Shown here: positions 8,999 to 17,395 of the stretch, piece after piece
Layout of the letters: each line of letters starts with the position of its first letter
Position numbering within the stretch: position 1 is the first letter of the stretch
From: Pseudomonas sp. S30
GTDB taxonomy: Bacteria > Pseudomonadota > Gammaproteobacteria > Pseudomonadales > Pseudomonadaceae
Length of the DNA: 64,000 bases
NCBI RefSeq assembly: GCF_016518545.1
Contig: NZ_JACVTO010000007.1
Location: forward strand, 182,379 to 246,378
Direction: 5' to 3'
Program-made: the position numbers and the translations under genes
Notes under the pieces: generated by a model
The model's input: only the letters and a program-made list of their open reading frames with translations
What the model was told of the DNA's origin: nothing
Databases searched by the model: none

Positions 8999-9952
8999 CT
9001 ATCGGTTAGCGGTGCGCTGGACATGGGGCGACAGGCCGTCAGCCTCATCGATCCAGCGCAGGGACAGCGCACCCGGGCGGCGAACCAGGCGTTCAGGGTA
9101 GAACCGCCATAGTCGCTCGGCGCCGACGAAACCGGCGATCTGCGGATCGTCGAGCAGCACCTCGGTGCGGCCGCTCATCTGCAACAGGTCTCCCTGCGCC
9201 CTGTCCACGAACAGCAGGCCGGCGCGGGGGTTGATCAGCAGGTTGCCCAGGGTGTTGAAGAACGCGTTGCCATTGAAATCCGGAATGGTCAGCCGGCCGC
9301 AGGGGTCGACCTGGACGAATCCGGGCTCGCCACCGCGGTGCGAGACATCCACCTGGCGCGTGCCCTCGCTCTCCACATAGGAGGCTACGTAGAAGGTGTC
9401 GGCGTCGACGATCAGGCTGTGATCCTGTGGGCTCAAGGTCGTGGAGTGAATCGGTGTGCCCGGCGAGCGGGGCCAGGGTTCGCACGTGCGGCGATGGATG
9501 TAGCGAGGGCAGTTGCCGTAGCACTGGTTCGGTTCGATGGCAAAGCCGGTGGCGCTCATGTCGCGGATCGTGCCGTTGAGCCGGTTGCGCCGGCGTGTGT
9601 GCAGTTCGATACCCAATAGACCGATGCCTTCTCCCTCTTGCAGGCCCTCTTGCGCCGGGTCGGCCGGCTCGCATGGCAACCTGAGAACCAGTCGGCGTGG
9701 CTCGGGCGCCTGCATGAAGCCGGGTTCACCCACTCGCAGCGTCGCCCACGGATCGCCCGAGCGGTCGACGCTGCCCAGGACCACGAAGGGCAACTGCGCG
9801 TAGAATCTGCGGTGCTGGTCGGGCATGGCATTGCGCGAGAGCTGCGTCCTGCCGATGCTCACCATGCGCTCGAGGGCGCCGACGCTGCGTTGCAGCGCGC
9901 GTTCACCTGCGTGCCATGGGCATAGCAGAGAAGGTTCGGAAATAGTGGTCAT
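8999..9952 (-). CDS. Pyridoxamine 5'-phosphate oxidase-like FMN-binding split-barrel protein
   Basis: 317 residues with two split-barrel-like halves, first around 40-130 (AQLPFVVLGSVDRSGDPWATLRVG) and second around 170-300 (HSLIVDADTFYVASY...GEPGFVQVDPCGRLTIPDFNGNAFFNTLGNL). Proteins of this layout bind flavin but mostly lack a tested substrate. It contains several cysteines in the middle (QCYGNCPRY). It lies convergent to the semialdehyde dehydrogenase with a 22-base gap and is probably not part of that operon. Function unknown beyond the fold. Confidence 0.75.
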   Translation of the reverse strand: MTTISEPSLLCPWHAGERALQRSVGALERMVSIGRTQLSRNAMPDQHRRFYAQLPFVVLGSVDRSGDPWATLRVGEPGFMQAPEPRRLVLRLPCEPADPAQEGLQEGEGIGLLGIELHTRRRNRLNGTIRDMSATGFAIEPNQCYGNCPRYIHRRTCEPWPRSPGTPIHSTTLSPQDHSLIVDADTFYVASYVESEGTRQVDVSHRGGEPGFVQVDPCGRLTIPDFNGNAFFNTLGNLLINPRAGLLFVDRAQGDLLQMSGRTEVLLDDPQIAGFVGAERLWRFYPERLVRRPGALSLRWIDEADGLSPHVQRTANR

Positions 9953-10079
9953 GACGGCCCCGCAGATGAGTGGCTGGGGCTGTCATGCTGCCGTGCAGGA
10001 CGGTTAGCGGGAATGGCCGATCCCGGCAATTGATCGTTTCGCCGGTCGCAATTCCGCCCTTGTACCGTCTGATGCCGGG

Positions 10080-10832
10080 CTAGCGAGCCTGCTGCGCCTC
10101 ACCCGCCGCATGCGCTTGGCGCAGGCGCTCGCGGCTGTTGCTCAGGTGCAGGCGCATGGCAAGTTTCGCCCCCTCGCCATCGCCGCGGGCAATGGCCTCG
10201 TAGATCGCTTCGTGCTCATGGCTCAGGCGACTCAGGTAGTGGGCCTGGTCATCGTGAGCCAGGCGCGCGGAATTGAGCCGGGTACGAGGAATGATGCTGG
10301 TGCCCAGGTGGGCGAGGATGTCAGCGAAGTAGTGATTGCCGCTGGCCTGGGCGATGCGCAGGTGAAACTGGAAGTCGGCCGACACCGCATCGCACGCCTG
10401 GGCGGCACCCTCGTTGAGCTCGTCAAGTGCCGTGCGCATGCCGCGCAACTGCTCGTCGGTGCGCCGTTCTGCCGCCAGGCCAGCCGCTTCGATTTCCAGC
10501 GCGATGCGCAACTCCAGCACCGCCAGAACCTCCCTCAGGGTGACGACGGTGGCAGGGTCGATACGAAAGCCGCTGGCACTGGGCGCGTCGAGCACGAATG
10601 TGCCGATGCCGTGCCGGGTCTCGACCTGACCAGCCGCCTGCAACCGCGAGATCGCCTCACGCACCACCGTACGGCTCACGCCTTCTTCGAGCATGATCTG
10701 CGATTCGGTGGGCAGCTTGTCGCCGCGCTTCAACTGGCCACTGCGGATGCGCTCGGTGAGCACTGTGACCAGTTCCTGGGCCAGACTGCGGGGTTTTCGC
10801 CGCGTGCGCGGCTGTACGTGCTGCTCTGTCAT
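10080..10832 (-). CDS. FadR-family GntR transcriptional regulator of the glucarate operon
   Basis: 250 residues. An N-terminal winged helix (about 13-80; LAQELVTVLTERIRSGQLKRGDKLPTE split across the recognition region, then SRTVVREAISRLQAAGQVETRHGIGTFV) is followed by an all-helical FCD effector domain (about 95-235) with the metal-binding style D/H residues FQFHLRIAQASGNHYF and LSHEHEAIYEAI. Start at 10832 (MTEQHV) is preferred over an in-frame upstream start at 10892. Position beside the operon and the shared motif at 3283 and 10880 indicate it represses both. A sugar acid or 2-keto intermediate is the likely inducer (inference). Confidence 0.85.
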   Translation of the reverse strand: MTEQHVQPRTRRKPRSLAQELVTVLTERIRSGQLKRGDKLPTESQIMLEEGVSRTVVREAISRLQAAGQVETRHGIGTFVLDAPSASGFRIDPATVVTLREVLAVLELRIALEIEAAGLAAERRTDEQLRGMRTALDELNEGAAQACDAVSADFQFHLRIAQASGNHYFADILAHLGTSIIPRTRLNSARLAHDDQAHYLSRLSHEHEAIYEAIARGDGEGAKLAMRLHLSNSRERLRQAHAAGEAQQAR

Positions 10833-10879
10833 GCCCTGAGATTCGCCGTGATGATACAGCCGCCATGATAGCCCAAGCG

Positions 10880-10892
10880 GTTGTACGATCAC
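10880..10892 (+). promoter_or_regulatory. Probable autoregulatory operator of the FadR-type gene
   Basis: GTTGTACGATCAC, 12 of 13 bases identical to the element upstream of kdgD (3283-3295). It lies about 48 bases before the regulator start codon, a normal position for a site overlapping its promoter. Confidence 0.5.
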
Positions 10893-11068
10893 ATCTCCCT
10901 GTACTCGTGTGGCTCTGGCCTGCCCGCTACACGGCTCAAGGACCGATGGGCAACCGGTGGGCGCTGGCAGCAGGCGCTACAGTCCGTCGGCTGACGGCAA
11001 ACTGCTGGCCCCAAGACTGTGAAATCCTAGGCAAACTCCCTTTTCAGTCAATCGCTTAGGACAGCAAT

Positions 11069-11398
11069 ATGCGAGTATTTCTAGCAGGTCTAGCCAGCTG
11101 TGCACTCACCCTCGGCGCAGTGGACGCGCAGGCCAGGCCGCTCAGCCAGCACCAACGAGGCGTGTGCCAGTGGGGAGCGCAGATCGCTGCACAGGCTCAG
11201 CAGTCCAAGCTTTCGGGGACCACGTTGTATGCGAGCCGCAAGAAGCTGCAGGTGCGCAAGTTCGCCAAGCCGTGGATGCGCATGACCGCGATGGGCATCA
11301 CCGAGCAGACCTACAACAGCCAGTCGCGCCTGCCCCCCAAAGCCATACAGCAGACCTACTATGAGCAATGTGTGCAGCATGCGGTGGCACAGCGCTGA
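11069..11398 (+). CDS. Small secreted hypothetical protein
   Basis: 109 residues. A signal peptide is clear: MRVF, hydrophobic LAGLASCALTLGAVD, and a likely cleavage after AQA. The mature part is short, basic and rich in Gln, with two cysteines (VCQWGAQ and EQCVQHA) that could form a disulfide. AGGACAG precedes the ATG. It is flanked by its own 175-base leader and by an AT-rich hairpin region downstream. I do not recognise the family; a periplasmic role is the only safe inference. Confidence 0.7.
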   Translation: MRVFLAGLASCALTLGAVDAQARPLSQHQRGVCQWGAQIAAQAQQSKLSGTTLYASRKKLQVRKFAKPWMRMTAMGITEQTYNSQSRLPPKAIQQTYYEQCVQHAVAQR

Positions 11399-11472
11399 AG
11401 TGCGGCGCGCGAAGTACTTGAGCACAGCGAGCCGTTAATAATTTTCATTATAAACAATGGCTTGAGACACTT

Positions 11473-11515
11473 ACTTAAGAAAAATTATAGAAATACTTCA
11501 TGGAGTTTCTTAAGT
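11473..11515. repeat. AT-rich 10-base perfect inverted repeat between convergent genes
   Basis: ACTTAAGAAA (11473-11482) and TTTCTTAAGT (11506-11515) are exact reverse complements separated by 23 bases of AT-rich sequence. The element lies between two convergent genes, so a bidirectional terminator is the simplest reading, though the loop is large. An overlapping weaker repeat AGCCGTT/AATGGCT lies just to the left. Confidence 0.4.
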
Positions 11516-11537
11516 TGGGTTCATCGCCGAGCCGGGT

Positions 11538-12752
11538 TCAGCAACCCGTTAAGGTGTCGGCGCGCCGCTCGCCGGCGAAGAATACTGGGCGTAGCCGCAC
11601 GCCCACCACGTTGCCCAGGTACGCCGCCACCAGCCACAGCCAGCCGTGCAGGCTTCCGGACGCGATGCCGCTGAAATAGGCGCCGATGTTGCATCCGTAA
11701 GCCAGGCGTGAGCCATAGCCTAGAAGCAGTCCACCGATCACGGCGGCAATCAGAGAAGGCAGTGGAATCTTCAGGCTGGGAGCGAAACGCCCTGCGAGCC
11801 CCGCGGCCAGCAAGGCACCGAGCACGATGCCGATGTCCATCACCGTGGTGATGTCCTGCCACAGCGGCGATGCCAGCGCCTTGGCGTTGGCCGGCGCCTG
11901 CCAGAACACCCACTGGCTGACCTCCACGCCCAGTGCGCTCAACGTCTTGGCGCCCCACAGCGCGAAAGCGGACGTAATGCCCCAGGGCCGCCCCGCCAGC
12001 GCCAGGGTGGCATAATTGAGCAGCGCCAGGGCGACGGCGCCCCACAGCAGCGGCCACGGGCCACGCACGAAGCGCTTGGAGACCTGCCGCTGAGTGTCGA
12101 GCGGTGCTTGCAGCGCACCATGGCGACGACGCTCCAGGATCACGGTGATGGCCGCGATCACCGCGAACAACCCGAGACTGGCGACCAGCGCAGGGACCAC
12201 GCCCCACGCGTGGACGATCGAGGTGGCTGGAAACGCAGGCAGCGCGAACCACCAGTCGGCATGGTGGGTGGCCGTGACCGACCCGACGATGAAGAACAGC
12301 AAGGTCACCAGCATGCGCGCGTTGCCGCCGCCCACCGTGAACAGCGTGCCCGAGGCGCAGCCACCGCCCAGTTGCATGCCGATGCCGAAGATGAAGGCAC
12401 CGAACACCACCGAGACCCCTGCCGGGGCGACCAGTCCACTGACCGGATTGCCGAACAGGCTGCCGGCGGACAACGCAGGGAAGAACAGCACAACGGCCAG
12501 CGCCAGCATCACCATCTGCGCCCGCAGGCCGGCACCGCGACGGTCATTGATGAACACTCGCCACGCCGACGTGAAACCGAAGGCGGCGTGATAGAGCGTC
12601 AAGCCGAGTGCGGCCCCCAGCAACAGCAGCAGCATCTGCCTGAGGCCGGCCTGGACCTCGAGGAACCAGCCCCCCGCCAGCAGCAGGATCAGGGCCAGGA
12701 GCGGCGCACCCAGACGGCGCGGCTGGGGCATGGCGGTAGCGGAAAAACCCAT
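11538..12752 (-). CDS. YeeE/YedE family sulfur-compound transporter
   Basis: 404 residues, about ten hydrophobic segments, full-length fused YeeE/YedE layout. The family hallmark cysteines in pore-like GGG/GYG loops are present: GMQLGGGCASGTLFTVGGGN in the first half and GYGSRLAYGCNIGAYFSG in the second. Characterised relatives import thiosulfate across the inner membrane. No sulfurtransferase (TsuB/YeeD) gene is adjacent, so the substrate is open. It is transcribed alone. Confidence 0.85.
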   Translation of the reverse strand: MGFSATAMPQPRRLGAPLLALILLLAGGWFLEVQAGLRQMLLLLLGAALGLTLYHAAFGFTSAWRVFINDRRGAGLRAQMVMLALAVVLFFPALSAGSLFGNPVSGLVAPAGVSVVFGAFIFGIGMQLGGGCASGTLFTVGGGNARMLVTLLFFIVGSVTATHHADWWFALPAFPATSIVHAWGVVPALVASLGLFAVIAAITVILERRRHGALQAPLDTQRQVSKRFVRGPWPLLWGAVALALLNYATLALAGRPWGITSAFALWGAKTLSALGVEVSQWVFWQAPANAKALASPLWQDITTVMDIGIVLGALLAAGLAGRFAPSLKIPLPSLIAAVIGGLLLGYGSRLAYGCNIGAYFSGIASGSLHGWLWLVAAYLGNVVGVRLRPVFFAGERRADTLTGC

Positions 12753-12833
12753 TGAAATACTCGGATAACAGTCGGACGGGCCGCGAGTATAGCGCCGAGC
12801 CGGGTGCAGTGGCAGCCAGCACGGCGCCTCATC

Positions 12834-13586
12834 TCAGCGTTTGCTGGCCCAGATACCGAAAGCCGTGTCGCCGATGTAAATGCCCGAGGACCGACTGCGC
12901 TCGGCATCCAGGCGCGCCTGCAACGTCTCTATGCCCACCTGGCGCGCCGTGGCGATGCCGTGCTCGATGATTCTGGGCAGGCAATCGCGCACGATCGCCG
13001 CCAATGGGTAAGGGCTGGTCGGGGTCTGCACCAGGCACTCGGCGCGCAGGGACTGCACCTGCAGCCCGGCGTCGGTGCAGATCCGGTGCAGATTGAAACC
13101 GATGTGCAGGTCCGCCCCTTCATGCGCGAGCAAGCGTTGCAGCCAGCGCTGGGCGCGGCGATGCAATGCAAAGGGCTCGAGGCTGGCGGGCGTGAGGCTG
13201 CTGTCATGCTCCTGGAACACCAGGACGCCGCCCGGCAGTAACAGCTTGGCCAACCCGCGCAGAACCCGCACCGGATCGGGCTGATACATCAGTACACGGC
13301 GACCGACGATGGCATCGAAAAGCCCGAGCGAAGCGGGCAGACGGTGCAGGTCGCCCTCCACGAAATCGATCCTGGCGCAGTTCGGATCGCTGGGGCGCAG
13401 GCGAGCCTGCGTCAACGCCGACGGCGACTGGTCGACCGCCACAACCGCGCCATCATGCTCGACCAATTCGGCCAGCAGCGCACTCACCTCACCTGTGCCG
13501 CACCCCACCTCCAGGACCCGCATGCCAGGCCCCAGGCCGGCATCGAGCAGCAGTCGCGCAGTGAAGTCCGTGGTGGAAAGTGCCAT
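12834..13586 (-). CDS. Class I SAM-dependent methyltransferase
   Basis: 250 residues, Rossmann methyltransferase. Motif I VLEVGCGTGEVS (about residues 20-31), the acidic ribose-binding residue in AVVAVDQS and the following DFVEGDLHRLP region are present; motif IV is FDAIVGRRVLMY. The C-terminal half is about 120 residues and probably binds substrate, which is unknown. Start at 13586 (MALSTTDF) has AGGAG in front. The frame is open much further upstream, but that part is the shadow of the neighbouring gene. Confidence 0.82.
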   Translation of the reverse strand: MALSTTDFTARLLLDAGLGPGMRVLEVGCGTGEVSALLAELVEHDGAVVAVDQSPSALTQARLRPSDPNCARIDFVEGDLHRLPASLGLFDAIVGRRVLMYQPDPVRVLRGLAKLLLPGGVLVFQEHDSSLTPASLEPFALHRRAQRWLQRLLAHEGADLHIGFNLHRICTDAGLQVQSLRAECLVQTPTSPYPLAAIVRDCLPRIIEHGIATARQVGIETLQARLDAERSRSSGIYIGDTAFGIWASKR

Positions 13587-13707
13587 GCCCTGCTCCTGAT
13601 CCGGGCGCCTAGTGTGGCGGGGCTTGGGTGCGATGCACAAGCGCCGAGGCCTGAGGGCGCTGCCACGGGGCCACGCGGCAGGACCGTTCGAGGCGCTGGC
13701 CGAAAGC

Positions 13708-14571
13708 TCAGAGACCGGATGGCGACAAACGCAGGACCCGGTTGCGGCCACCCTCGGCCAGCAGATATCCGCCCTTGCCGTCTGGCACGATCGACTGCGG
13801 CGCCTTGAGGAATGACAGCACCGTGTGACGCTGGCCATCCGTGTCGATTCGGACCAGACGGGCACGGTGCGTGGAGTCTTCGCTGATCCACAAGCCGCGC
13901 TGGTCGCAGAACAGGAACGTGGGGTGGCGAAGGTCGTCGTACACCACTGGATCTTCGCCGTTTTCGCTCAATGCGCGGATGCGCCCCGTCGCCTTCTCGG
14001 TGTACAGCAGCCGCCCACCGGCGCAGCGGGTCAGGCCTTCGCTTTCGTCGAGCGCCGAGCGCAGCACCTGCACCTGACCGCTCTTCCAATCGTAGCGCAT
14101 CAGGCGACCCTCACCCTTGCGGTCCTCGATGGCGTACAGGTGATCGCCCTCGTTCCACAGGCCCTGCACGCTCTCGCCTTCGAACAATGAGGTGGTCTGA
14201 CCATCGCGTGACAACATGACAGGCGCCACGCCGCCCTCCTGGCTGAACACCCAGCCGCCGTCCACGGCCGCAATGCCATCAGGCTTGGACAGGCCGTCGA
14301 TGAGCACCTCGCGCGAACCCTGCGGGCTGATCTTCAGGATACTGCCCAGGCCGTCGTCCAGCTCGCTGCTCACCACCAGGCTGCCGTCGGCCAGCGGCAA
14401 CAGCGAAGCGGCCTTGGGAATATCGCCATGTAGCACCTGCACCTGCCAACCGGCTGCGGCCTGCACGGGGTAGAAGCTCTGCCAGGCGAAGAAACCCAGG
14501 GCGCTCACGACGACAGCTGCGGCTGCCGTCAGGGAAAGCTTTACTGCGCGGTGGCGGAACACGTGGATCAT
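13708..14571 (-). CDS. Membrane-anchored beta-propeller protein (SMP-30/NHL-like)
   Basis: 287 residues. An N-terminal transmembrane or uncleaved signal segment (about 11-33, LSLTAAAAVVVSALGFFAW) is followed by repeated short strands with Asp/Gly turns (LADGSLVVSSELDDGLGSILKI, KPDGIAAVDGGWVFSQ, DESEGLTRCAGGRLLYTE), typical of a six-bladed propeller of SMP-30/strictosidine-synthase type. It should act on the periplasmic face. Start MIHVFRH has AGGAG in front. The catalytic metal residues of lactonases are not obvious, so it may be non-enzymatic. Confidence 0.7.
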   Translation of the reverse strand: MIHVFRHRAVKLSLTAAAAVVVSALGFFAWQSFYPVQAAAGWQVQVLHGDIPKAASLLPLADGSLVVSSELDDGLGSILKISPQGSREVLIDGLSKPDGIAAVDGGWVFSQEGGVAPVMLSRDGQTTSLFEGESVQGLWNEGDHLYAIEDRKGEGRLMRYDWKSGQVQVLRSALDESEGLTRCAGGRLLYTEKATGRIRALSENGEDPVVYDDLRHPTFLFCDQRGLWISEDSTHRARLVRIDTDGQRHTVLSFLKAPQSIVPDGKGGYLLAEGGRNRVLRLSPSGL

Positions 14572-14725
14572 GGATCGCTCCTGTAGGCTGGCGGGCGATC
14601 CTAGCAAGGCGATGTGAAAAAAATGTCGTCACGCACCCGCTGTACCCCTGAACCAGCAAGATCGTTCAAGCCTTGCGAGTACCCGCTCTGGCATGCTGGC
14701 TCTCCAAGCCCAGGTTCGAGTCGTC

Positions 14726-15427
14726 ATGTCCAGTCCGCCCTCACCCGCTCGTCACGCCTTCATCCAGGGCGGCCTTGCCATCCTGCCCTTGTCGCTGGCC
14801 GTGGCGCCCTGGGGCCTGCTGGCCGGCTCCATGGCCATCGAGGCCGATCTCAGCGGCTGGCAGGGCCAGGGCCTGTCGGCCATCGTCTTCGCGGGCGCCG
14901 CACAACTGGTAGCGATCGGCATGCTCAAGAGCGGCGCCGGGTTGCTGTCGATCCTGCTGACCACCCTGCTGCTCACCTCCCAGCATCTGCTGTACGGGCT
15001 GTCACTGCGTCCGCTGGTGTCGGGGCTGCCGGCACGCTGGCGGCTGGGCCTGGGCTTTCTGCTGACCGACGAGCTTTTTGCGTTGGTGAGCCATCACGAC
15101 CGCCAGCAGTTCGACCGCTGGTACGCCCTGGGCGTGGGGTTGACGTTCTACGTGGCCTGGAACCTGTTCACCCTGCTGGGGATCGTGCTGGGCAAGAGCA
15201 TCCCGCACCTGGACCGGCTCGGTCTGGACTTCTCCATCGTCGCCACGTTCGTGGCGCTGATCGCGCCACGGGTACGTGACTGGCCGACCCTGGTCTGCGT
15301 AGCCGTTTCGTTGTCGTGCTCGGTGCTGTTCAGCGCCTGGCACTGGGAAGCGGCACTGGTGCTGGCCGGCGTGCTGGGCATGGCGGCCGGGTCCGTCTGC
15401 CAGAAGCTATGGGGGGGTCGGTCATGA
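14726..15427 (+). CDS. azlC: Branched-chain amino acid exporter large subunit (AzlC family)
   Basis: 233 residues with about five to six hydrophobic segments. The AzlC signature FAGAAQLVAIGML and TTLLLTSQHLLYGLSL region are clear. With the small AzlD partner it exports valine/leucine/isoleucine or analogues across the inner membrane. Start at 14726 (MSSPPSP) is chosen; an in-frame ATG at 14693 has less support. Its stop overlaps the azlD start (ATGA at 15424-15427), indicating translational coupling. Confidence 0.88.
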   Translation: MSSPPSPARHAFIQGGLAILPLSLAVAPWGLLAGSMAIEADLSGWQGQGLSAIVFAGAAQLVAIGMLKSGAGLLSILLTTLLLTSQHLLYGLSLRPLVSGLPARWRLGLGFLLTDELFALVSHHDRQQFDRWYALGVGLTFYVAWNLFTLLGIVLGKSIPHLDRLGLDFSIVATFVALIAPRVRDWPTLVCVAVSLSCSVLFSAWHWEAALVLAGVLGMAAGSVCQKLWGGRS

Positions 15428-15738
15428 TCTGGTGGTTGATCGTCGCCATGGGGCTGCTGGTCTTCCTCAACCGCTATGTGTTTCTGGAGCCACGCCTGCC
15501 GCTGCGCCTGGGCGCCAACCTCCGGCAGTTCCTGGGTTTCGCCGTGCCGGGAATGCTCACCGCGATCTGCGGGCCGATCGTCTTCCTGCCGGACCAGCAC
15601 CTGGACCTGCATCCGCTCAATCCCTACCTGCTGGGCGCACTGTCGGCCATCGCGCTGGTACTGTTGACCGGCCGTGTGCTGCCGAGCATGCTGGCAAGCA
15701 TGCTGATCTTCTTCCTCCTGCGCAGTTGGCTGACATGA
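15424..15738 (+). CDS. azlD: Branched-chain amino acid exporter small subunit (AzlD family)
   Basis: 104 residues, three to four hydrophobic segments, with the family core LGANLRQFLGFAVPGMLTAICGP. It is the small subunit of the AzlCD exporter. It overlaps azlC by four bases at its start and the AraC regulator by four bases at its end, so the three form one translationally coupled unit. Confidence 0.87.
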   Translation: MIWWLIVAMGLLVFLNRYVFLEPRLPLRLGANLRQFLGFAVPGMLTAICGPIVFLPDQHLDLHPLNPYLLGALSAIALVLLTGRVLPSMLASMLIFFLLRSWLT

Positions 15739-16568
15739 CCAGGCCACTGCTCGAACAGATCCACCTGTGGCAGGCACCGGCGCTGGGCGATGTCGAAATG
15801 TTGCATGCGCGCTACGTGCAGCAGCGTTTCGCTCCCCATGTGCATGAAGGCTACGTGTTCACCGTGATCGAGTCCGGTGCCCAGTGCTTCTGGCACCGTG
15901 GCAGCGACCACCTGGCACCGGTGGGCAGCGTGGTGCTGATCAACCCCGACGAGCTGCACACCGGCGCCAAGGCGCACGAGGCGGGCTGGCGCTATCGCGC
16001 GTTCTATCCAGACTCGAGCCGGGTCGCGGGCGTGCTCGATGAGCTGGAGCTCGGGCGCAGTGGCATGCCGCGCTTTGCCCAGAGCGTGGTTCAGGATCCA
16101 CTGCTGGCGGCTGCCTTGAGTCGCCTGCATCGGCTGTCCGAGGCACGGGCCAGTGCCTTGGAACAGCAGACCGCCTGGCGCGAAACGGTGCTGGGGCTGG
16201 TCCAGCGCCACGGTCGCGGTGCCGAGCCCGCCGCGCCCGGGCACGAGCCGCTGGCAGTGGCCCGCGCGCGCGAGCTGCTGCAGAGTCGCCTGGCCGAGCC
16301 GCCCTCGCTCGAAGTGCTGGCAGCAGCCGTCAATCTGTCGCCTTTTCATTTCGCCCGAGTCTTCCGACAGGCGACCGGCCTGCCGCCCCACGCCTGGCTC
16401 AAGCAGCGCCGGTTGGTGCGTGCGCGTGAGCTGCTGCGTACCGGGCTGGCCCCGCTGCAGGTGGCATCGACCCTGGGCTTTGCCGACCAGAGCCATTTGA
16501 ACCGGCAATTCAAGCAGGCCTACGGAGTGACGCCCGGCGCCTACCGCCTGGCGTGCGTGCCTTGCTGA
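15735..16568 (+). CDS. AraC-family transcriptional regulator coupled to azlCD
   Basis: 277 residues. The N-terminal cupin sensing domain (about 20-150: HVHEGYVFTVIESGAQCFWHRG, VGSVVLINPDELHTG) is followed by a two-helix-turn-helix AraC domain (about 175-275: LEVLAAAVNLSPFHFARVFRQ and ASTLGFADQSHLNRQFKQAYGVTPGAYR). Regulators of this type linked to azlCD are expected to sense an amino acid. Overlap with the azlD stop (ATGA) puts it in the same operon, so autoregulation is likely. Confidence 0.88.
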   Translation: MTRPLLEQIHLWQAPALGDVEMLHARYVQQRFAPHVHEGYVFTVIESGAQCFWHRGSDHLAPVGSVVLINPDELHTGAKAHEAGWRYRAFYPDSSRVAGVLDELELGRSGMPRFAQSVVQDPLLAAALSRLHRLSEARASALEQQTAWRETVLGLVQRHGRGAEPAAPGHEPLAVARARELLQSRLAEPPSLEVLAAAVNLSPFHFARVFRQATGLPPHAWLKQRRLVRARELLRTGLAPLQVASTLGFADQSHLNRQFKQAYGVTPGAYRLACVPC

Positions 16569-16630
16569 TCGCACCCGAGCATCCGCTGGCAGCCTTGCTA
16601 CACTCAATGGGCCGAAAGGAGGATGCTGTC

Positions 16631-16858
16631 ATGTCTGAACGCGAACTCACCACCCTCATCACCCTGATGAATCAGCGTCAGGCCTGCCTGAGCAGTGCCT
16701 GCAAGCAGATCGCCGACTGGATCGATCGCCAAGGCGACGTGCCTGCGGCCGGCAAGATCCGCGCGAGCCTCAAGGCCCTGGAGGCTGATGAGGCCCAAGT
16801 GCGACGTACGCTGACGTCACTGAAGGTCGACCGACCGCTGCCACGCTTTCGCAGCTGA
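16631..16858 (+). CDS. Small helical hypothetical protein
   Basis: 75 residues, mainly amphipathic helix (LTTLITLMNQRQACLSSACK, then IRASLKALEADEAQVRRTL). It has a strong Shine-Dalgarno AAAGGAGG eight bases before the ATG, which argues that it is really translated. No signal peptide or membrane segment. Two cysteines sit five residues apart. Family not recognised. Confidence 0.6.
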   Translation: MSERELTTLITLMNQRQACLSSACKQIADWIDRQGDVPAAGKIRASLKALEADEAQVRRTLTSLKVDRPLPRFRS

Positions 16859-16912
16859 AGCCTGCCTGGCACGGCACGCCGCGCTCCCCGCGACTGGCTG
16901 GGTGGGGCGCGG

Positions 16913-17395
16913 TCAGTGGGTCATGTGCATGTGCTCGTGACCGCCGCTCATGTCGGCGGTCAGCGCCTTCACCGGGGCCTGGACCTGGAGCGTCTGGCGT
17001 TGGCCTTGGGCGTCTTCGACGGTGAGGGTCAGCGGTACCTGCTGCCCTTCCTTCACCTGTTCCTTGAGGCCCATGAGCATCACGTGATAGCCGTTGGGGT
17101 CCAGGGTCACCGGTTTGTTAGCAGGCAAGGCCACGGACTTGACTTCGCGCATGCCCATCACGTCGCCGTTCGTGGTCATCTCGTGCACCTGCACCAGGCC
17201 TGCCACCGGGGACGCCACGCCGATCAGCGTGCTATCGGTGGTGGCGGTCAGGGTCATGAAGGCACCAGTGGACTGCTGATGAGGCACACTGGCGCGCACC
17301 CAGGCGTCACTTACGGTGGTCTGTGCCAAGGCAGGCAGGGTCATGCCCATCACAGCGAGCGCGGCCAGGCCGCGGCAGAGGGTTCGCATAGACAT
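16913..17395 (-). CDS. Periplasmic copper chaperone PCu(A)C
   Basis: 160 residues. Signal peptide MSMRTLCRGLAALAVMGMTLPALA, then a cupredoxin-like DUF461 domain. The Cu(I) site pattern H-M-x10-M-x21-H-x-M type is visible as VHEM, MGMREV and YHVMLMGL. A His/Met-rich tail (GGHEHMHMTH) may also bind copper. It delivers Cu(I) to the CuA/CuB sites of cytochrome oxidase. It starts right after the SCO1-like stop (TGA then ATG), so the two are co-translated partners. Confidence 0.9.
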   Translation of the reverse strand: MSMRTLCRGLAALAVMGMTLPALAQTTVSDAWVRASVPHQQSTGAFMTLTATTDSTLIGVASPVAGLVQVHEMTTNGDVMGMREVKSVALPANKPVTLDPNGYHVMLMGLKEQVKEGQQVPLTLTVEDAQGQRQTLQVQAPVKALTADMSGGHEHMHMTH

